Part shown: piece by piece, positions 25,762 to 34,143 of the stretch
How the letters are laid out: the number at the start of each line of letters is the position of its first letter
Numbering within the stretch: the stretch's first letter is position 1
DNA from: Paractinoplanes ferrugineus
GTDB lineage: Bacteria; Actinomycetota; Actinomycetes; Mycobacteriales; Micromonosporaceae
Length of the DNA stretch: 64,000 nt
Reading direction: 5' to 3'
Assembly: GCF_016862195.1 (NCBI RefSeq)
Contig: NZ_BOMM01000016.1
Location: 186,001 to 250,000, forward strand
The notes under the pieces: model-generated
Told to the model about the DNA's origin: nothing
What the model saw: only the letters and a program-made list of their open reading frames with translations
Databases searched by the model: none
Program-made: the position numbers and the translations under genes

Positions 25762-26892
25762 GTGCTCCTCACGCCGATGCAGCGTCCCTGGGCCACGTTC
25801 CTCAACCTCGTCGGTCTCGTCCTGGTGGCCCTGGACCTGGCCCAGCGCTCGCTGCTGGGCGCGCCGGCCGGGGTGGCGGTGGCGGCCTGGCTGGCCTGGG
25901 CGCTGTGGCTGGCGAGCCTCGCCGTACCGGAGCACCGGGTCCGCGTCCGGGCCGCCGGCTACCTCGGCATGATCGCCGGCGGCTCGCTGGCCGCGATCAC
26001 CACCGACGTGGTCGGCTTCATCCCCGCCGCGGTCGCCCTGATCGTCCTGGCCGGCACTCCCGCCTTCCCGCTGCGCCTGGTGGCCGGAGCGGCCACCGGA
26101 GCACTGGTCCTGGTCGCCGTCGACTCGTGGATCTCGGCCCCGCACCGGGGCAGCCTCACCGGCGTGCTGTCCCTGCTCGTCGTCACCGCGGTCGGCGGGC
26201 TGAGCCGCCGGCAGTACCGCCTCACCGAGGCGCAGTCCCTCGCCCTGCTCGAGGAGAAGGTCGCGGTCGAGCAGGAACGCGCCCAGGTGGCCGCCCTGAC
26301 CGAGCGCTCCCGCATCGCCCGCGACCTGCACGACGTGCTCGCCCACTCGCTGGGCGGCCTGGTCGTCCAGCTCGAGGCGGTCGACGCCCTGCTCGAGTCG
26401 GGCCGGGCCGAGCAGGCCCGCGACCGGGTGCTGGCGGCCCGCAAGCTGGCCGTCTCCGGGCTCGACGAGGCCCGGCGCGCGGTCTCGGCGCTGCGCGAAC
26501 CGGACGAGCCGCTCGCCGCGGTGGTCGCCGCCCTGGCCGCCACCCATCGGTCGCTCGGCGGGCAGGTGGCGGTGCGCGGCGACGCCGACCGGGGCACGCT
26601 GGGCCCGGCGGCCCGCATCGCGGCCCGCCGGGCGGTGCAGGAACTGCTCACCAACGCGCGCCGGCACGCCCCCGGCGCGCCCACGACGCTCGATCTGGAC
26701 TGGGACGACGACATGCTGACGATCACCGCGGCGACCCTCGGCGCAGGCGCCGCGAACAAACCCTCGCCGGGCGGCGGGCACGGTCTGGCGGGCATGCGCG
26801 AGCGGGCGATCGAGGCGGGCGGTTCGATGACCGTACGCGAGGGGCCGCCCTTCGAAGTCGTTCTCCGCCTGCCCGGGGAGCGTGCCGCGTGA
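25762..26892 (+). CDS. NarL-type sensor histidine kinase
   Basis: A 376-residue kinase. Four or five membrane helices occupy residues 1-150 with almost no extracellular loop, then comes a coiled linker, the HisKA_3 domain with phospho-acceptor His190 in RIARDLHDVLAHSL, and an HATPase with NARRHAPG and GGHGLAGMRERA. It is an intramembrane-type sensor, suggesting that it reads the state of the membrane or a hydrophobic molecule (inference). GTG start. It overlaps the response regulator gene by 4 bases. Confidence 0.93.
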   Translation: MLLTPMQRPWATFLNLVGLVLVALDLAQRSLLGAPAGVAVAAWLAWALWLASLAVPEHRVRVRAAGYLGMIAGGSLAAITTDVVGFIPAAVALIVLAGTPAFPLRLVAGAATGALVLVAVDSWISAPHRGSLTGVLSLLVVTAVGGLSRRQYRLTEAQSLALLEEKVAVEQERAQVAALTERSRIARDLHDVLAHSLGGLVVQLEAVDALLESGRAEQARDRVLAARKLAVSGLDEARRAVSALREPDEPLAAVVAALAATHRSLGGQVAVRGDADRGTLGPAARIAARRAVQELLTNARRHAPGAPTTLDLDWDDDMLTITAATLGAGAANKPSPGGGHGLAGMRERAIEAGGSMTVREGPPFEVVLRLPGERAA

Positions 26893-27575
26893 TCCGGGTG
26901 CTCGTCGCCGACGACCAGGCCACGGTGCGGGACGGGCTCGTCACCCTGCTCGACCTGACCGACGGCGTCGAGGTGGTCGGGGCGGCCGCCGACGGGGTGG
27001 CGGCGGTGCGGCTGACCGCCGAGCTGCGACCCGACGTGGTGCTGATGGACCTGCGGATGCCCAACCTGGACGGCGCCGGGGCGACCGCCATGATCACGGC
27101 TTCGACGCCGGGCACCGCGGTGCTGGTGCTGACCACCTACGCCGACGACGAATCCCTGGCCGGGGCGCTGCGGGCGGGCGCGCGCGGCTATCTGACCAAG
27201 GACGCCGGGCGGGCCGAGCTGGCCGCCGCGGTCCGGTCGGTGGCGTCCGGCCAGGCCACCTTCGCCAAGGAGATCGCCGACCGGCTCGTCCAGGGTTTCA
27301 CCGCCCCGGCCCCGGCGCCGCAGCCCGGCCTGCGCGAACGCTTCCCGGCCCTGACCGCCCGCGAGGCCGACGTCCTCGAGGCGATCACCCTCGGGCACAA
27401 CAACGCCCGGATCGCGGCCGACCTGTTCCTCGGCGTGGCCACCGTGAAGAGCTACATCAACTCGATTTTCGCCAAGCTCGGCGCCCGCGACCGCGCCCAC
27501 GCCGCGGCGATCGCCCTGGGCCGCTCCGAACAGCCCCGCGGGCCGGGCCCGGATCAGGGCCCACCGGTGAGGTAG
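26889..27575 (+). CDS. NarL/LuxR-family response regulator
   Basis: A 228-residue regulator. The receiver domain has Asp8-Asp9, phospho-acceptor Asp54 in LMDLRMPN, and Lys in LTKDAG; the LuxR-type helix-turn-helix covers about 150-210 (LTAREADVLEAI, then NNARIAADLFLGVATVKSYI). The GTG overlaps the kinase stop (GTGA). It probably binds the ACCACCC motifs at 25211 and 29413 and so controls its own unit and the MMPL exporter; this is inference. Its end overlaps the convergent TetR gene by 22 bases. Confidence 0.93.
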   Translation: MIRVLVADDQATVRDGLVTLLDLTDGVEVVGAAADGVAAVRLTAELRPDVVLMDLRMPNLDGAGATAMITASTPGTAVLVLTTYADDESLAGALRAGARGYLTKDAGRAELAAAVRSVASGQATFAKEIADRLVQGFTAPAPAPQPGLRERFPALTAREADVLEAITLGHNNARIAADLFLGVATVKSYINSIFAKLGARDRAHAAAIALGRSEQPRGPGPDQGPPVR

Positions 27576-28174
27576 CGGGTCACCATCATGGTCAGCTCGG
27601 CCGCGAACGTCTCCTCCGGGATGCTCCGCGGCGCCGCCATCAGCTTGTGGGTGTTCAACTCGACGGTGGTGACGATCAGCTCGGCCGCGGTGTCCAGGTC
27701 CCGCACCCGCACGTCGGGGTGGGCGGCGAGCAGCTCCCGCACCTGGCCCACCCGCTGCCGGCCGTGCCGGTCCATCGCCTCCAGCAGCTCCGGCGAGATC
27801 CGCGCCTCCTCGATCATCATGCGCAGCAGGGCCGGGTCGTCGCGGTGGTTGTCGATCGCGTCGAGCACCAGGGCCCGGACCGCCGCCGGCAGGCTGCCCG
27901 GCGACCGGTCCAGCTCGTCGGCCGCGCTCCAGCTGCCCCGGTCGATGTGCCGCACCAGCAGCGCGGCCAGGATCGCGTCCTTGTTCGGGAAGTACTGGTA
28001 GAGCGAGCCGATCGAGACGCGGGCCCGCTCGGCGATGCGGTTGGTGGTGCCGGCGGCGTAGCCGTGCTCGGCGAAAACGTGAGCAGCGGCGGCCAGGATG
28101 CGGTCGCGGGTGAGCTCGGCGCGCCCCTGCCGGGGCGTGCGACGTGCCTGAAGGCGGCGGTCGGCGGGCGGCAT
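27554..28174 (-). CDS. TetR-family transcriptional regulator
   Basis: A 206-residue repressor. The N-terminal helix-turn-helix (TRDRILAAAAHVFAEHGYAAG, TNRIAERARVSIGSLYQYFPNKD) is typical, and the C-terminal ligand domain has the conserved MMIEEARISPELLEAM segment. GGAAGGA precedes the ATG. It is divergent from the flavin-type oxidase gene, and the inverted repeats in the gap (28218-28237) are a good operator. Confidence 0.93.
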   Translation of the reverse strand: MPPADRRLQARRTPRQGRAELTRDRILAAAAHVFAEHGYAAGTTNRIAERARVSIGSLYQYFPNKDAILAALLVRHIDRGSWSAADELDRSPGSLPAAVRALVLDAIDNHRDDPALLRMMIEEARISPELLEAMDRHGRQRVGQVRELLAAHPDVRVRDLDTAAELIVTTVELNTHKLMAAPRSIPEETFAAELTMMVTRYLTGGP

Positions 28175-28217
28175 CAGCGGGTCCTTCCCGGGTCCGGAAA
28201 GCGAGTAGCCAGAGACC

Positions 28218-28237
28218 TGAGCTATTGCTCACAATAG
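28218..28237. promoter_or_regulatory. Overlapping inverted repeats, putative TetR operator
   Basis: TGAGC-TATT-GCTCA (28218-28231) overlaps CTATTG-CTCA-CAATAG (28222-28237). The second also carries the CACAAT -10-like box 6 bases before the GTG at 28242, so a bound TetR protein would block transcription. Confidence 0.6.
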
Positions 28238-28241
28238 TAGG

Positions 28242-29408
28242 GTGAGCTGGGAAAACAAGACCATGAACCGTCTGACGTCAGCGTCCGGGGTGCAGGCCGT
28301 GATCGGCCACCCGCTACCGATGATCAAGTTGAAGGAGATCGACGCCCTCGACGCCGGCTGCCGGGCCGTGCTGCGGCGGTCACCGATCGCGGCGTTCGGC
28401 TACCGGGACGCCGCCGGCACCGCCCGGAGCACCTTCGTCGGCGGCGAACCGGGCTTCGTGCGCGTCCACTCCCCCACCCGCATCTCGTTCCCCGGCATCT
28501 CGTTCTCCGGCGTCCCGTTGCCCGGCATCTCGGGCCCCCGGCTCCCACCCGGCCCGGTCTCGTTCTTCTTCCTGCTGCCGGGGGTCGGCGAGGTCCTGCG
28601 GGTCAACGGCTCGGCGACCGGCCGGCCGGACCACCGGATCGACATCCAGCAGGCGTACGTGCATTGCGCCCAGGCCGTCCTGCGGTCCCGCCTGTGGCAG
28701 CCACCCGCCTCCGGGCCTGCCTCCTCCGGGCCTGCCGTCTCCGGGTCGGTCGCCCCCGTCGGCGCGAGGGCGGGCGGCGGACCGCTCAGCCGGCCGGGGA
28801 TCGCCGAGTTCCTGGCCGCGGCGCCGTTCCTGGCGCTGTCCAGCTGGGACGCGGCCGGGGGCGGCGACACCAGTCCGCGTGGCGATCGGCAGCCGGTGGC
28901 GCGGATTCTCGACGGGCGCACCCTGGTGCTGCCCGACCGCAAGGGCAACCGGCGCGCCGACACGCTGCACAACCTGCTGGCCGACGACCGGCTCGCGCTC
29001 GCCGCGCTGGTGCCCGGGCGCGACGAGGTGCTGCACGTGCGTGGCCACGGCCGGATCACCGACGATCCGGACCTGCTGGCGACGATGGCGCTGCGCGAGC
29101 GGCCCCCGCATCTGGCGTTGCTCATCGACGTCGAGGACGCCGAGATCACCGGCAGCGACGCGGTGGCGCGGGCGCGGATCTGGAGTCCGGCCTCGCACCT
29201 CGACCGGGCCACCGCCCCCGACCTGATGGCCGTCGCCGGTGAGCACCTGGCCGCCAACTCGACCGGCGCCGGCCGCCGGGCGCCCGCGCTGGCGCTGCGG
29301 GTCCTCGGGGCGATCCCGGGAACGACCCGGCTGCTGCGGCTGGGGATGAACCGCGCCTACCGCGCCGGGCTGCGCCGGGAGGGCTACGACGACGTCCGGC
29401 CCGGGTGA
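28242..29408 (+). CDS. Pyridoxamine 5'-phosphate oxidase-like protein with low-complexity inserts
   Basis: A 388-residue protein with two split-barrel flavin-binding halves. The N-terminal half has IDALDAGCRAVLRRSPIAAFGY and VLRVNGSATG, and the C-terminal half has the core ARILDGRTLVLPDRKGNRRAD, HNLLADDRLALAALVPGRDE and VLHVRGHGRIT typical of the family. Two low-complexity inserts are visible, a Gly-Ile-Ser/Pro repeat near 80-105 and a Ser-Gly-Pro-Ala repeat near 150-165. It may be an FMN- or F420-using oxidoreductase. GTG at 28242 is chosen from promoter spacing; an ATG follows at 28263. Confidence 0.8.
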   Translation: MSWENKTMNRLTSASGVQAVIGHPLPMIKLKEIDALDAGCRAVLRRSPIAAFGYRDAAGTARSTFVGGEPGFVRVHSPTRISFPGISFSGVPLPGISGPRLPPGPVSFFFLLPGVGEVLRVNGSATGRPDHRIDIQQAYVHCAQAVLRSRLWQPPASGPASSGPAVSGSVAPVGARAGGGPLSRPGIAEFLAAAPFLALSSWDAAGGGDTSPRGDRQPVARILDGRTLVLPDRKGNRRADTLHNLLADDRLALAALVPGRDEVLHVRGHGRITDDPDLLATMALRERPPHLALLIDVEDAEITGSDAVARARIWSPASHLDRATAPDLMAVAGEHLAANSTGAGRRAPALALRVLGAIPGTTRLLRLGMNRAYRAGLRREGYDDVRPG

Positions 29409-29412
29409 GCTT

Positions 29413-29442
29413 TTCCCACCCCGGTCACCACCCGGGGGTGGT
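29413..29442. promoter_or_regulatory. Operator-like motif B, matching motif A
   Basis: CCCACCC (29415-29421) is followed 12 bases later by ACCACCC-GG-GGGTGGT (29427-29442); the repeat extends by one more pair on each side. It ends 75 bases before the MMPL gene. The match to motif A (25211) covers three half-sites with identical phasing. Confidence 0.65.
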
Positions 29443-29517
29443 GCTGCGTTCCCGGCCCCGCGCCGAGGATCGACGGCGAGGCCGCGGACCGCCGCGGCAC
29501 CGGAAAAGGGAGTCGTC

Positions 29518-31500
29518 GTGGCTGCGTTACTCGCTCGGATCGGGGCCGTCAGCGCCCGGCGGCGCTGGTGGGTGCTCGGCGCCTGGACGCTGGTGCTGGT
29601 GGTCGCGGTCGGGCTGGCGGTCCACTTCGGCAAGCCGCTGGACAGCAAGCTGACCGTGACCGGCCTGCCCTCGACGCGGACCCTCGAGAAGGTCGACCGC
29701 GAGTTCGGCGGGGGCGGCGACGAGGGCAAGGTGGTCGTCGCCGCGCCGGCCGGAGCGGCCCTCGGCGGCTACCGCGCGGCGCTCACCGACCTCGGTGCGG
29801 CACTGGGTGCCGAGCCGGTGCTCTCCCCCGGCGGCCGGATCGCCTATCTCACCGTCGCCACGGCCACCGGCTCACCGGCTCGGGCGGCGGCCCTCGAACG
29901 GGCCCGCGGGGCCGGACTCCAGGTCGAGGAGTCGTCCGAGCCGGCGCCGCCGCCGGAGGGGGGCAGCTCGGCCGGGGTCGGGCTGGTGATCGCGCTCGTC
30001 GTCCTGCTGATCACCTTCGGCTCGCTCAGTGCGGCCGGGCTGCCGCTGCTCACCGCCGTACTCGGGCTGGGGGTGTCGCTCGCCGGGCTCTATGCCGTCA
30101 CCGCGCTGGTGCCGGTCAACTCGGTCGCGCCCACCCTCGCGATCCTGCTCGGGCTCGCGGTCGGGATCGACTACGCGCTCTTCCTGATCGACCGGCACCG
30201 GCGGCAGCTGGCCGACGGCACGGACGTACGGGAGTCGATCGCCCTCGCCACCGGCACCGCCGGGTCGGCCGTCCTCTTCGCTGCCGTCACCGTGATCATC
30301 GCGCTCGCCGGACTCGCCGTCGCGCGGGTCGGCTTCCTCACCCAGATGGGGCTGGCCGCGGCCGGGGCCGTGTCCGTCGCCGTGCTGATGGCACTCACGC
30401 TCACGCCGGCCCTGCTGAGCCTGGCCGGCCGGCGGGTGCTCGGCCGGCGCCGGCTGCCCTCGTTCTCGGTCTCGCCCCACTGGGCCGCCGCCGTGACGCG
30501 GCACAGCGGCGCCGCCGTGGTGCTGTCCGTGCTGTTGCTCGGGGTGCTGTCGGTGCCGGTGCTCGGCATCCGGCTCGGGCTTCCCGACGACGGCGACGAC
30601 CCGTCGACAGCCACCGACCGCAGGGCCTACGACCTGATCGCCGACGGGTTCGGGGCGGGCGCGAACGGGCCGCTGCTGGTGCTGGCCCGGGTCGACGCGA
30701 CGGCCGGCCCCGCGGCGATCGAGGCGCGACTCGCCGCGACCCCCGGTGTCGCCCGGGTGCTCCCGGCGGGTGTCCGGGGCGGCGACGCGCTCCTGACCGT
30801 CGTACCGTCGAGCGGGCCGGCCGATGCGGCGACCGCGACCCTGGTCGCGAAGCTGCGGCGGCAACCCGGACTGCTCGTGACCGGGCCGACGGCGGTGGCC
30901 ATCGACATCTCCGACCACCTCGCCCGGGCGCTGCCGCTCTACCTGGCGCTCGTCGCCGGGTTCGCCTTCGTGCTGCTCGTCCTGGTGTTCCGGTCGGTGC
31001 TGATCGCGGCCAAGGCGGTGCTCAGCTTCCTGCTCAGCCTGGGGGCGGCGCTCGGCTGCACGGTCGCGGTGTTCCAGTGGGGCTGGTTCGGGCTCGCCGA
31101 CCCGGCCGGGCCGCTGCTCGGCTTCCTGCCGACGATCGTCATCGGGGTCCTGTTCGGGCTGTCCATGGACTACGAGATGTTCCTGGTCTCGGGCATGCAC
31201 GAGGAGCACCGCCGGGGCGCCGCCCAGCCGGTGGTCAGCGGTTTCACCAGGGGCGCCAAGGTGGTGGTGGCGGCGGCCCTGATCATGATCGGGGTGTTCG
31301 GCGGCGGCGTGCTCGGCGGCAGCCCGGTGACCCGGCCGATCGCGTTCGCGCTCGCCGTCGGCGTGCTGGCCGACGCGTTCGTGGTGCGGCTGGTGCTGGT
31401 CCCGGCGGCGATCGCGCTGTTCGGCCGGGCCGCCTGGTGGCTGCCGCGGGGGCTGGACCGGCTCCTCCCGGCGGTCGAGTTTTCCGCTGCCGGCAGATGA
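29518..31500 (+). CDS. MMPL/RND-family membrane exporter
   Basis: A 660-residue transporter with the MMPL layout: helix 1, a soluble loop, five helices, a linker, helix 7, a second soluble loop and five helices. Both proton-relay motifs are present, GIDYALFLIDRHRRQ in the first half and GLSMDYEMFLVSGMHE in the second. Actinobacterial relatives export lipids, siderophores or drugs. GTG start with AAAAGGGAG upstream. Motif B in its promoter links it to the two-component system at 25762-27575. Confidence 0.92.
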   Translation: MAALLARIGAVSARRRWWVLGAWTLVLVVAVGLAVHFGKPLDSKLTVTGLPSTRTLEKVDREFGGGGDEGKVVVAAPAGAALGGYRAALTDLGAALGAEPVLSPGGRIAYLTVATATGSPARAAALERARGAGLQVEESSEPAPPPEGGSSAGVGLVIALVVLLITFGSLSAAGLPLLTAVLGLGVSLAGLYAVTALVPVNSVAPTLAILLGLAVGIDYALFLIDRHRRQLADGTDVRESIALATGTAGSAVLFAAVTVIIALAGLAVARVGFLTQMGLAAAGAVSVAVLMALTLTPALLSLAGRRVLGRRRLPSFSVSPHWAAAVTRHSGAAVVLSVLLLGVLSVPVLGIRLGLPDDGDDPSTATDRRAYDLIADGFGAGANGPLLVLARVDATAGPAAIEARLAATPGVARVLPAGVRGGDALLTVVPSSGPADAATATLVAKLRRQPGLLVTGPTAVAIDISDHLARALPLYLALVAGFAFVLLVLVFRSVLIAAKAVLSFLLSLGAALGCTVAVFQWGWFGLADPAGPLLGFLPTIVIGVLFGLSMDYEMFLVSGMHEEHRRGAAQPVVSGFTRGAKVVVAAALIMIGVFGGGVLGGSPVTRPIAFALAVGVLADAFVVRLVLVPAAIALFGRAAWWLPRGLDRLLPAVEFSAAGR

Positions 31501-31558
31501 CGTCTGCTCAGGGCAGAGCGGGCTTGGCCGGCGCCGGGCGGCGCCCGATGGTGGAGCC

Positions 31559-32182
31559 ATGCCAACCAACGCAGTGCACCCCTGGACCGCCGGGTCCATC
31601 GACGACCAGGTCGCCGCCCGGCTGCTGCACCAGCGCATCATCGTCCTCGGCAGCGAGGTCGACGACCCGATCGCCAACCGGCTCTGCGGGCAGCTCCTGC
31701 TGCTGTCGGCGGAGGACCCGCGCGGCGACATCAGCCTCTACATCAACTCACCCGGCGGGTCGGTCAGCGCGGGGCTGGCCATCTACGACACCATGCGGCT
31801 GATCCCCAACGACGTCAGCACGCTCGCCCTCGGGCTGGCCGGCAGCATGGGGCAGTTCCTGCTCACCGCGGGCACACCGGGCAAGCGGTTCAGCCTGCCG
31901 CACGCGCAGGTGCTGATGCACCAGGGCTCGGCCGGGTTCGGCGGGACGGCGGCCGACGTGGAGATCTACGCCGGGCAGCTCGAGAAGATCGGCGCCATGC
32001 TGCTGCGCCTCACCGCCGAGCACACCGGCCGGCCGGTCGAGACGGTGGAGCTGGACAGCCGGCGCGACCGGTGGTTCACCGCCCCGGAAGCTCAGGAGTA
32101 CGGCCTCATCGACCACGTCCTGGACCGGGTGGACGACGTCCGGCCCACGATGACCCGCCAACCGATGGGACTGACGGCATGA
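31559..32182 (+). CDS. clpP: ATP-dependent Clp protease proteolytic subunit (ClpP3-like)
   Basis: A 207-residue ClpP peptidase with an intact triad: Ser96 in GLAGSMG, His121 in LMHQGS, Asp170 in SRRDRWFTA. The Gly-Gly of NSPGGSVS and the handle helix are normal. It overlaps the second clpP gene by 4 bases (ATGA). The pair resembles the clpP3-clpP4 operon of streptomycetes, which is controlled by a ClgR/PopR-type activator; such an activator gene is convergent here at 32872. The ribosome site GGAG is unusually close to the ATG. Confidence 0.93.
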   Translation: MPTNAVHPWTAGSIDDQVAARLLHQRIIVLGSEVDDPIANRLCGQLLLLSAEDPRGDISLYINSPGGSVSAGLAIYDTMRLIPNDVSTLALGLAGSMGQFLLTAGTPGKRFSLPHAQVLMHQGSAGFGGTAADVEIYAGQLEKIGAMLLRLTAEHTGRPVETVELDSRRDRWFTAPEAQEYGLIDHVLDRVDDVRPTMTRQPMGLTA

Positions 32183-32799
32183 GCCAGTACACGATTCCCA
32201 CGGTCGTCGAGAAGACGCCGAACGGCGAGCGGGCCTTCGACATCTACTCGCGGCTGCTGTCCGACCGGATCATCTTCCTCGGCACCGAGATCGACGACGG
32301 GGTGGCCAATGTCGTCATCGCCCAGCTCATCCACCTCGAATCGGCGGGCGAGCAGGAGGTCGGCCTCTACCTCAACTCGCCGGGCGGGTCGTTCAGCGCG
32401 CTCACCGCCATCTACGACACGATGAACTTCATCCGCTGCGACATCGCGACGATCTGCGTGGGGCAGGCGTCGTCCGCGGCGGCGGCCCTGCTGGCGGCCG
32501 GCACCCCGGGCAAGCGGTCGGTGCTGCGGCACGCCAAGGTCACTCTGCATCAGCCGTCGTCGCAGGCCCGGGGCACGCTGCCGGACCTGGCGGTGGAGGC
32601 CAAGGAGGTGGCGAAGGTGCGCGCCGAGATGGACCAGATCCTCGCCGAGCACACCGGCCACCCGATCGCCAAGATCCGCGCCGACACCGACCGGAGCATG
32701 GCCCTGACCGCCGCCGAGGCGGTGACCTACGGCCTGGCCGACCGGGTGATCACCAAACGCGACCAGGTCCGGGCCTACCGCCTGGACAGCGCCGCCTGA
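32179..32799 (+). CDS. clpP: Clp protease proteolytic subunit with altered triad (ClpP4-like)
   Basis: A 206-residue ClpP paralogue. Ser99 (GQASSAA) and His124 (TLHQPSS) are present, but the position of the catalytic Asp in the usual D-x-D-R-D segment is Ser173 (DTDRS). So this subunit may be inactive or slow alone and work in a mixed barrel with the ClpP encoded upstream, with which it is translationally coupled. Clp peptidases degrade proteins fed by ClpX or ClpC in the cytoplasm. Confidence 0.9.
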   Translation: MSQYTIPTVVEKTPNGERAFDIYSRLLSDRIIFLGTEIDDGVANVVIAQLIHLESAGEQEVGLYLNSPGGSFSALTAIYDTMNFIRCDIATICVGQASSAAAALLAAGTPGKRSVLRHAKVTLHQPSSQARGTLPDLAVEAKEVAKVRAEMDQILAEHTGHPIAKIRADTDRSMALTAAEAVTYGLADRVITKRDQVRAYRLDSAA

Positions 32800-32834
32800 C
32801 CGCCACAAGTTCCGCGACCGATGCCGCGGCCGGG

Positions 32835-32880
32835 GCGTCAGGCGGCCCGGAGCGTCAGGCGGCCCGGAGCGTCAGGCGGC
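32835..32880. repeat. 17-bp tandem repeat spanning the clgR stop codon
   Basis: 2.7 copies of GCGTCAGGCGGCCCGGA. Each copy holds, on the minus strand, GCCGCCTGA, that is Ala-Ala-stop, the last codons of the regulator gene. The copies differ in frame because the period is 17. Confidence 0.8.
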
Positions 32881-33237
32881 GAGGAGCATGACGGTGCCGG
32901 AGCCGTGCATGGACGGCCGGGTGGTCTGGGCCGAGCGCTGCATCTGGGCCGTGGCCAGCCGCAGAACGGGGGCCGGGGAGCGGTCGAGCAGCAGGTTGCG
33001 CCGCACCTCGGCGAGCAGGTCGGGCAGCTCGATGCGCAGCGAGTCGCAGACCGCGGCGAGGATCTCCGAGCTCGGCTCCTTGCGGCCGCGCTCGACCTCG
33101 GAGAGGTATTGCACCGAGACGTTGGCCTGGCGGGCCACCTCGGCGAGGGTGCGCCGCTGCTCCTGGCGGTGGCGGCGCAGCACCTCGCCGACCAGGGTGC
33201 GAAGCAGTGGCCGTGGGTGCCGCTCGGTGTCCGCCAT
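32872..33237 (-). CDS. clgR: ClgR/PopR-type XRE-family regulator of clp genes
   Basis: A 121-residue activator-like protein with an XRE helix-turn-helix at about 25-75 (RRTLAEVARQANVSVQYLSE, VERGRKEPSSEILAAVCDSL) and a short tail ending MLLAA. ClgR and PopR activators of clp operons share this size and layout, and their Ala-rich C-termini are recognised by Clp protease. The convergent clpP pair supports the assignment. A TACCGT box stands 6 bases before the ATG, so the mRNA may be leaderless. Confidence 0.82.
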   Translation of the reverse strand: MADTERHPRPLLRTLVGEVLRRHRQEQRRTLAEVARQANVSVQYLSEVERGRKEPSSEILAAVCDSLRIELPDLLAEVRRNLLLDRSPAPVLRLATAQMQRSAQTTRPSMHGSGTVMLLAA

Positions 33238-33288
33238 GGGGTCACGGTAACCAGCGGGGGCCCGCCCTCGATACCCGGCGGGCCCCGG

Positions 33289-34095
33289 TTAAGCCAGCAG
33301 CGTAGAGGGGGCCGGCGGGGCGTCCGTCAACAGCTCGCCGGTGCGGGGTGTCCCGACGGCGGCGCCACCCGCGACGAACCGGAACGGCAGGCCGGCCGCG
33401 AACGTCGGCGACGGCCGGTCCATGATCTGGAAGTGCAGATGCGGCTCGCTGGAGTTCCCGGAGTTGCCGCATCGCGCGATCTCCTGCCCGGCCTCGACCA
33501 CGTCGCCGGCGCGCACGCTCGCGGAGTGCCGCTTCAAGTGGGCGTAGAGCGCGTACCGCCCGGCCCCGAGGTCGACCACGATGTGGTTGCCGACCACCCG
33601 GCCCGCCCCGAGCAGCTCCCGGAACATGCCCTCGACCAGCAGATAGGCCAGCCCCGCGAGACCGGTGCGGGACCGGTGATCACGCTGCCCCTGGCGCACC
33701 CGCACGACCCGGCCCGGCGCCGCCGCGAGGATCGGCTGCCCGAAGCCGGGGAAGTCACTCGCGCGGCGCGCGAACCCCGAGCCGGGCGCCGGGGCACCGG
33801 CGGGCGAGGCGAAGACCAGATCGATCGCGTACGTCTGGCCGTAGGCGTGCAGGCCGTGACTCGGCACGCGGCTGGCCGGGCTGTTGACCGCCCGCCAGCT
33901 CCCCCGCACCGGCGGCTCGACCGGCAGCGGCTCGGCGCACACCCGCCCGACCCAGGCATAGAGCGCGAACGCCCCGAGCAGCGCGGGCCCGGCCACCCAC
34001 CAGGGCACGTCGTAACCGAACGGGAGCTGGCCGACCAGAGTCAGCGTGACGAGGATCAGCAGGGGCACCCGGACACGGGCGGCGAGGCGGGCCAT
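33289..34095 (-). CDS. Membrane-anchored M23-family peptidase
   Basis: A 268-residue protein. Two hydrophobic helices (about 10-28 and 33-50) anchor it, and the remainder is a LytM-type zinc peptidase fold: His83 and Asp92 in HAYGQTYAID, and a later HLHFQI. M23 enzymes cleave peptidoglycan cross-links; some family members are regulatory or degenerate. I choose the second Met (34095) because GGAG lies 6 bases before it. It is divergent from a winged-helix regulator gene. Confidence 0.85.
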   Translation of the reverse strand: MARLAARVRVPLLILVTLTLVGQLPFGYDVPWWVAGPALLGAFALYAWVGRVCAEPLPVEPPVRGSWRAVNSPASRVPSHGLHAYGQTYAIDLVFASPAGAPAPGSGFARRASDFPGFGQPILAAAPGRVVRVRQGQRDHRSRTGLAGLAYLLVEGMFRELLGAGRVVGNHIVVDLGAGRYALYAHLKRHSASVRAGDVVEAGQEIARCGNSGNSSEPHLHFQIMDRPSPTFAAGLPFRFVAGGAAVGTPRTGELLTDAPPAPSTLLA

Positions 34096-34130
34096 GGTCG
34101 ACTCCATTCCGCTAGAATTTCGGAATTACG

Positions 34131-34143
34131 TACTTCCAAAGTA
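34131..34143. promoter_or_regulatory. Inverted repeat in M23/regulator divergent gap
   Basis: TACTT-CCA-AAGTA lies in an AT-rich gap 14 bases before the GTG of the winged-helix regulator and 35 bases before the peptidase start. It may be an operator shared by both genes. Confidence 0.4.
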
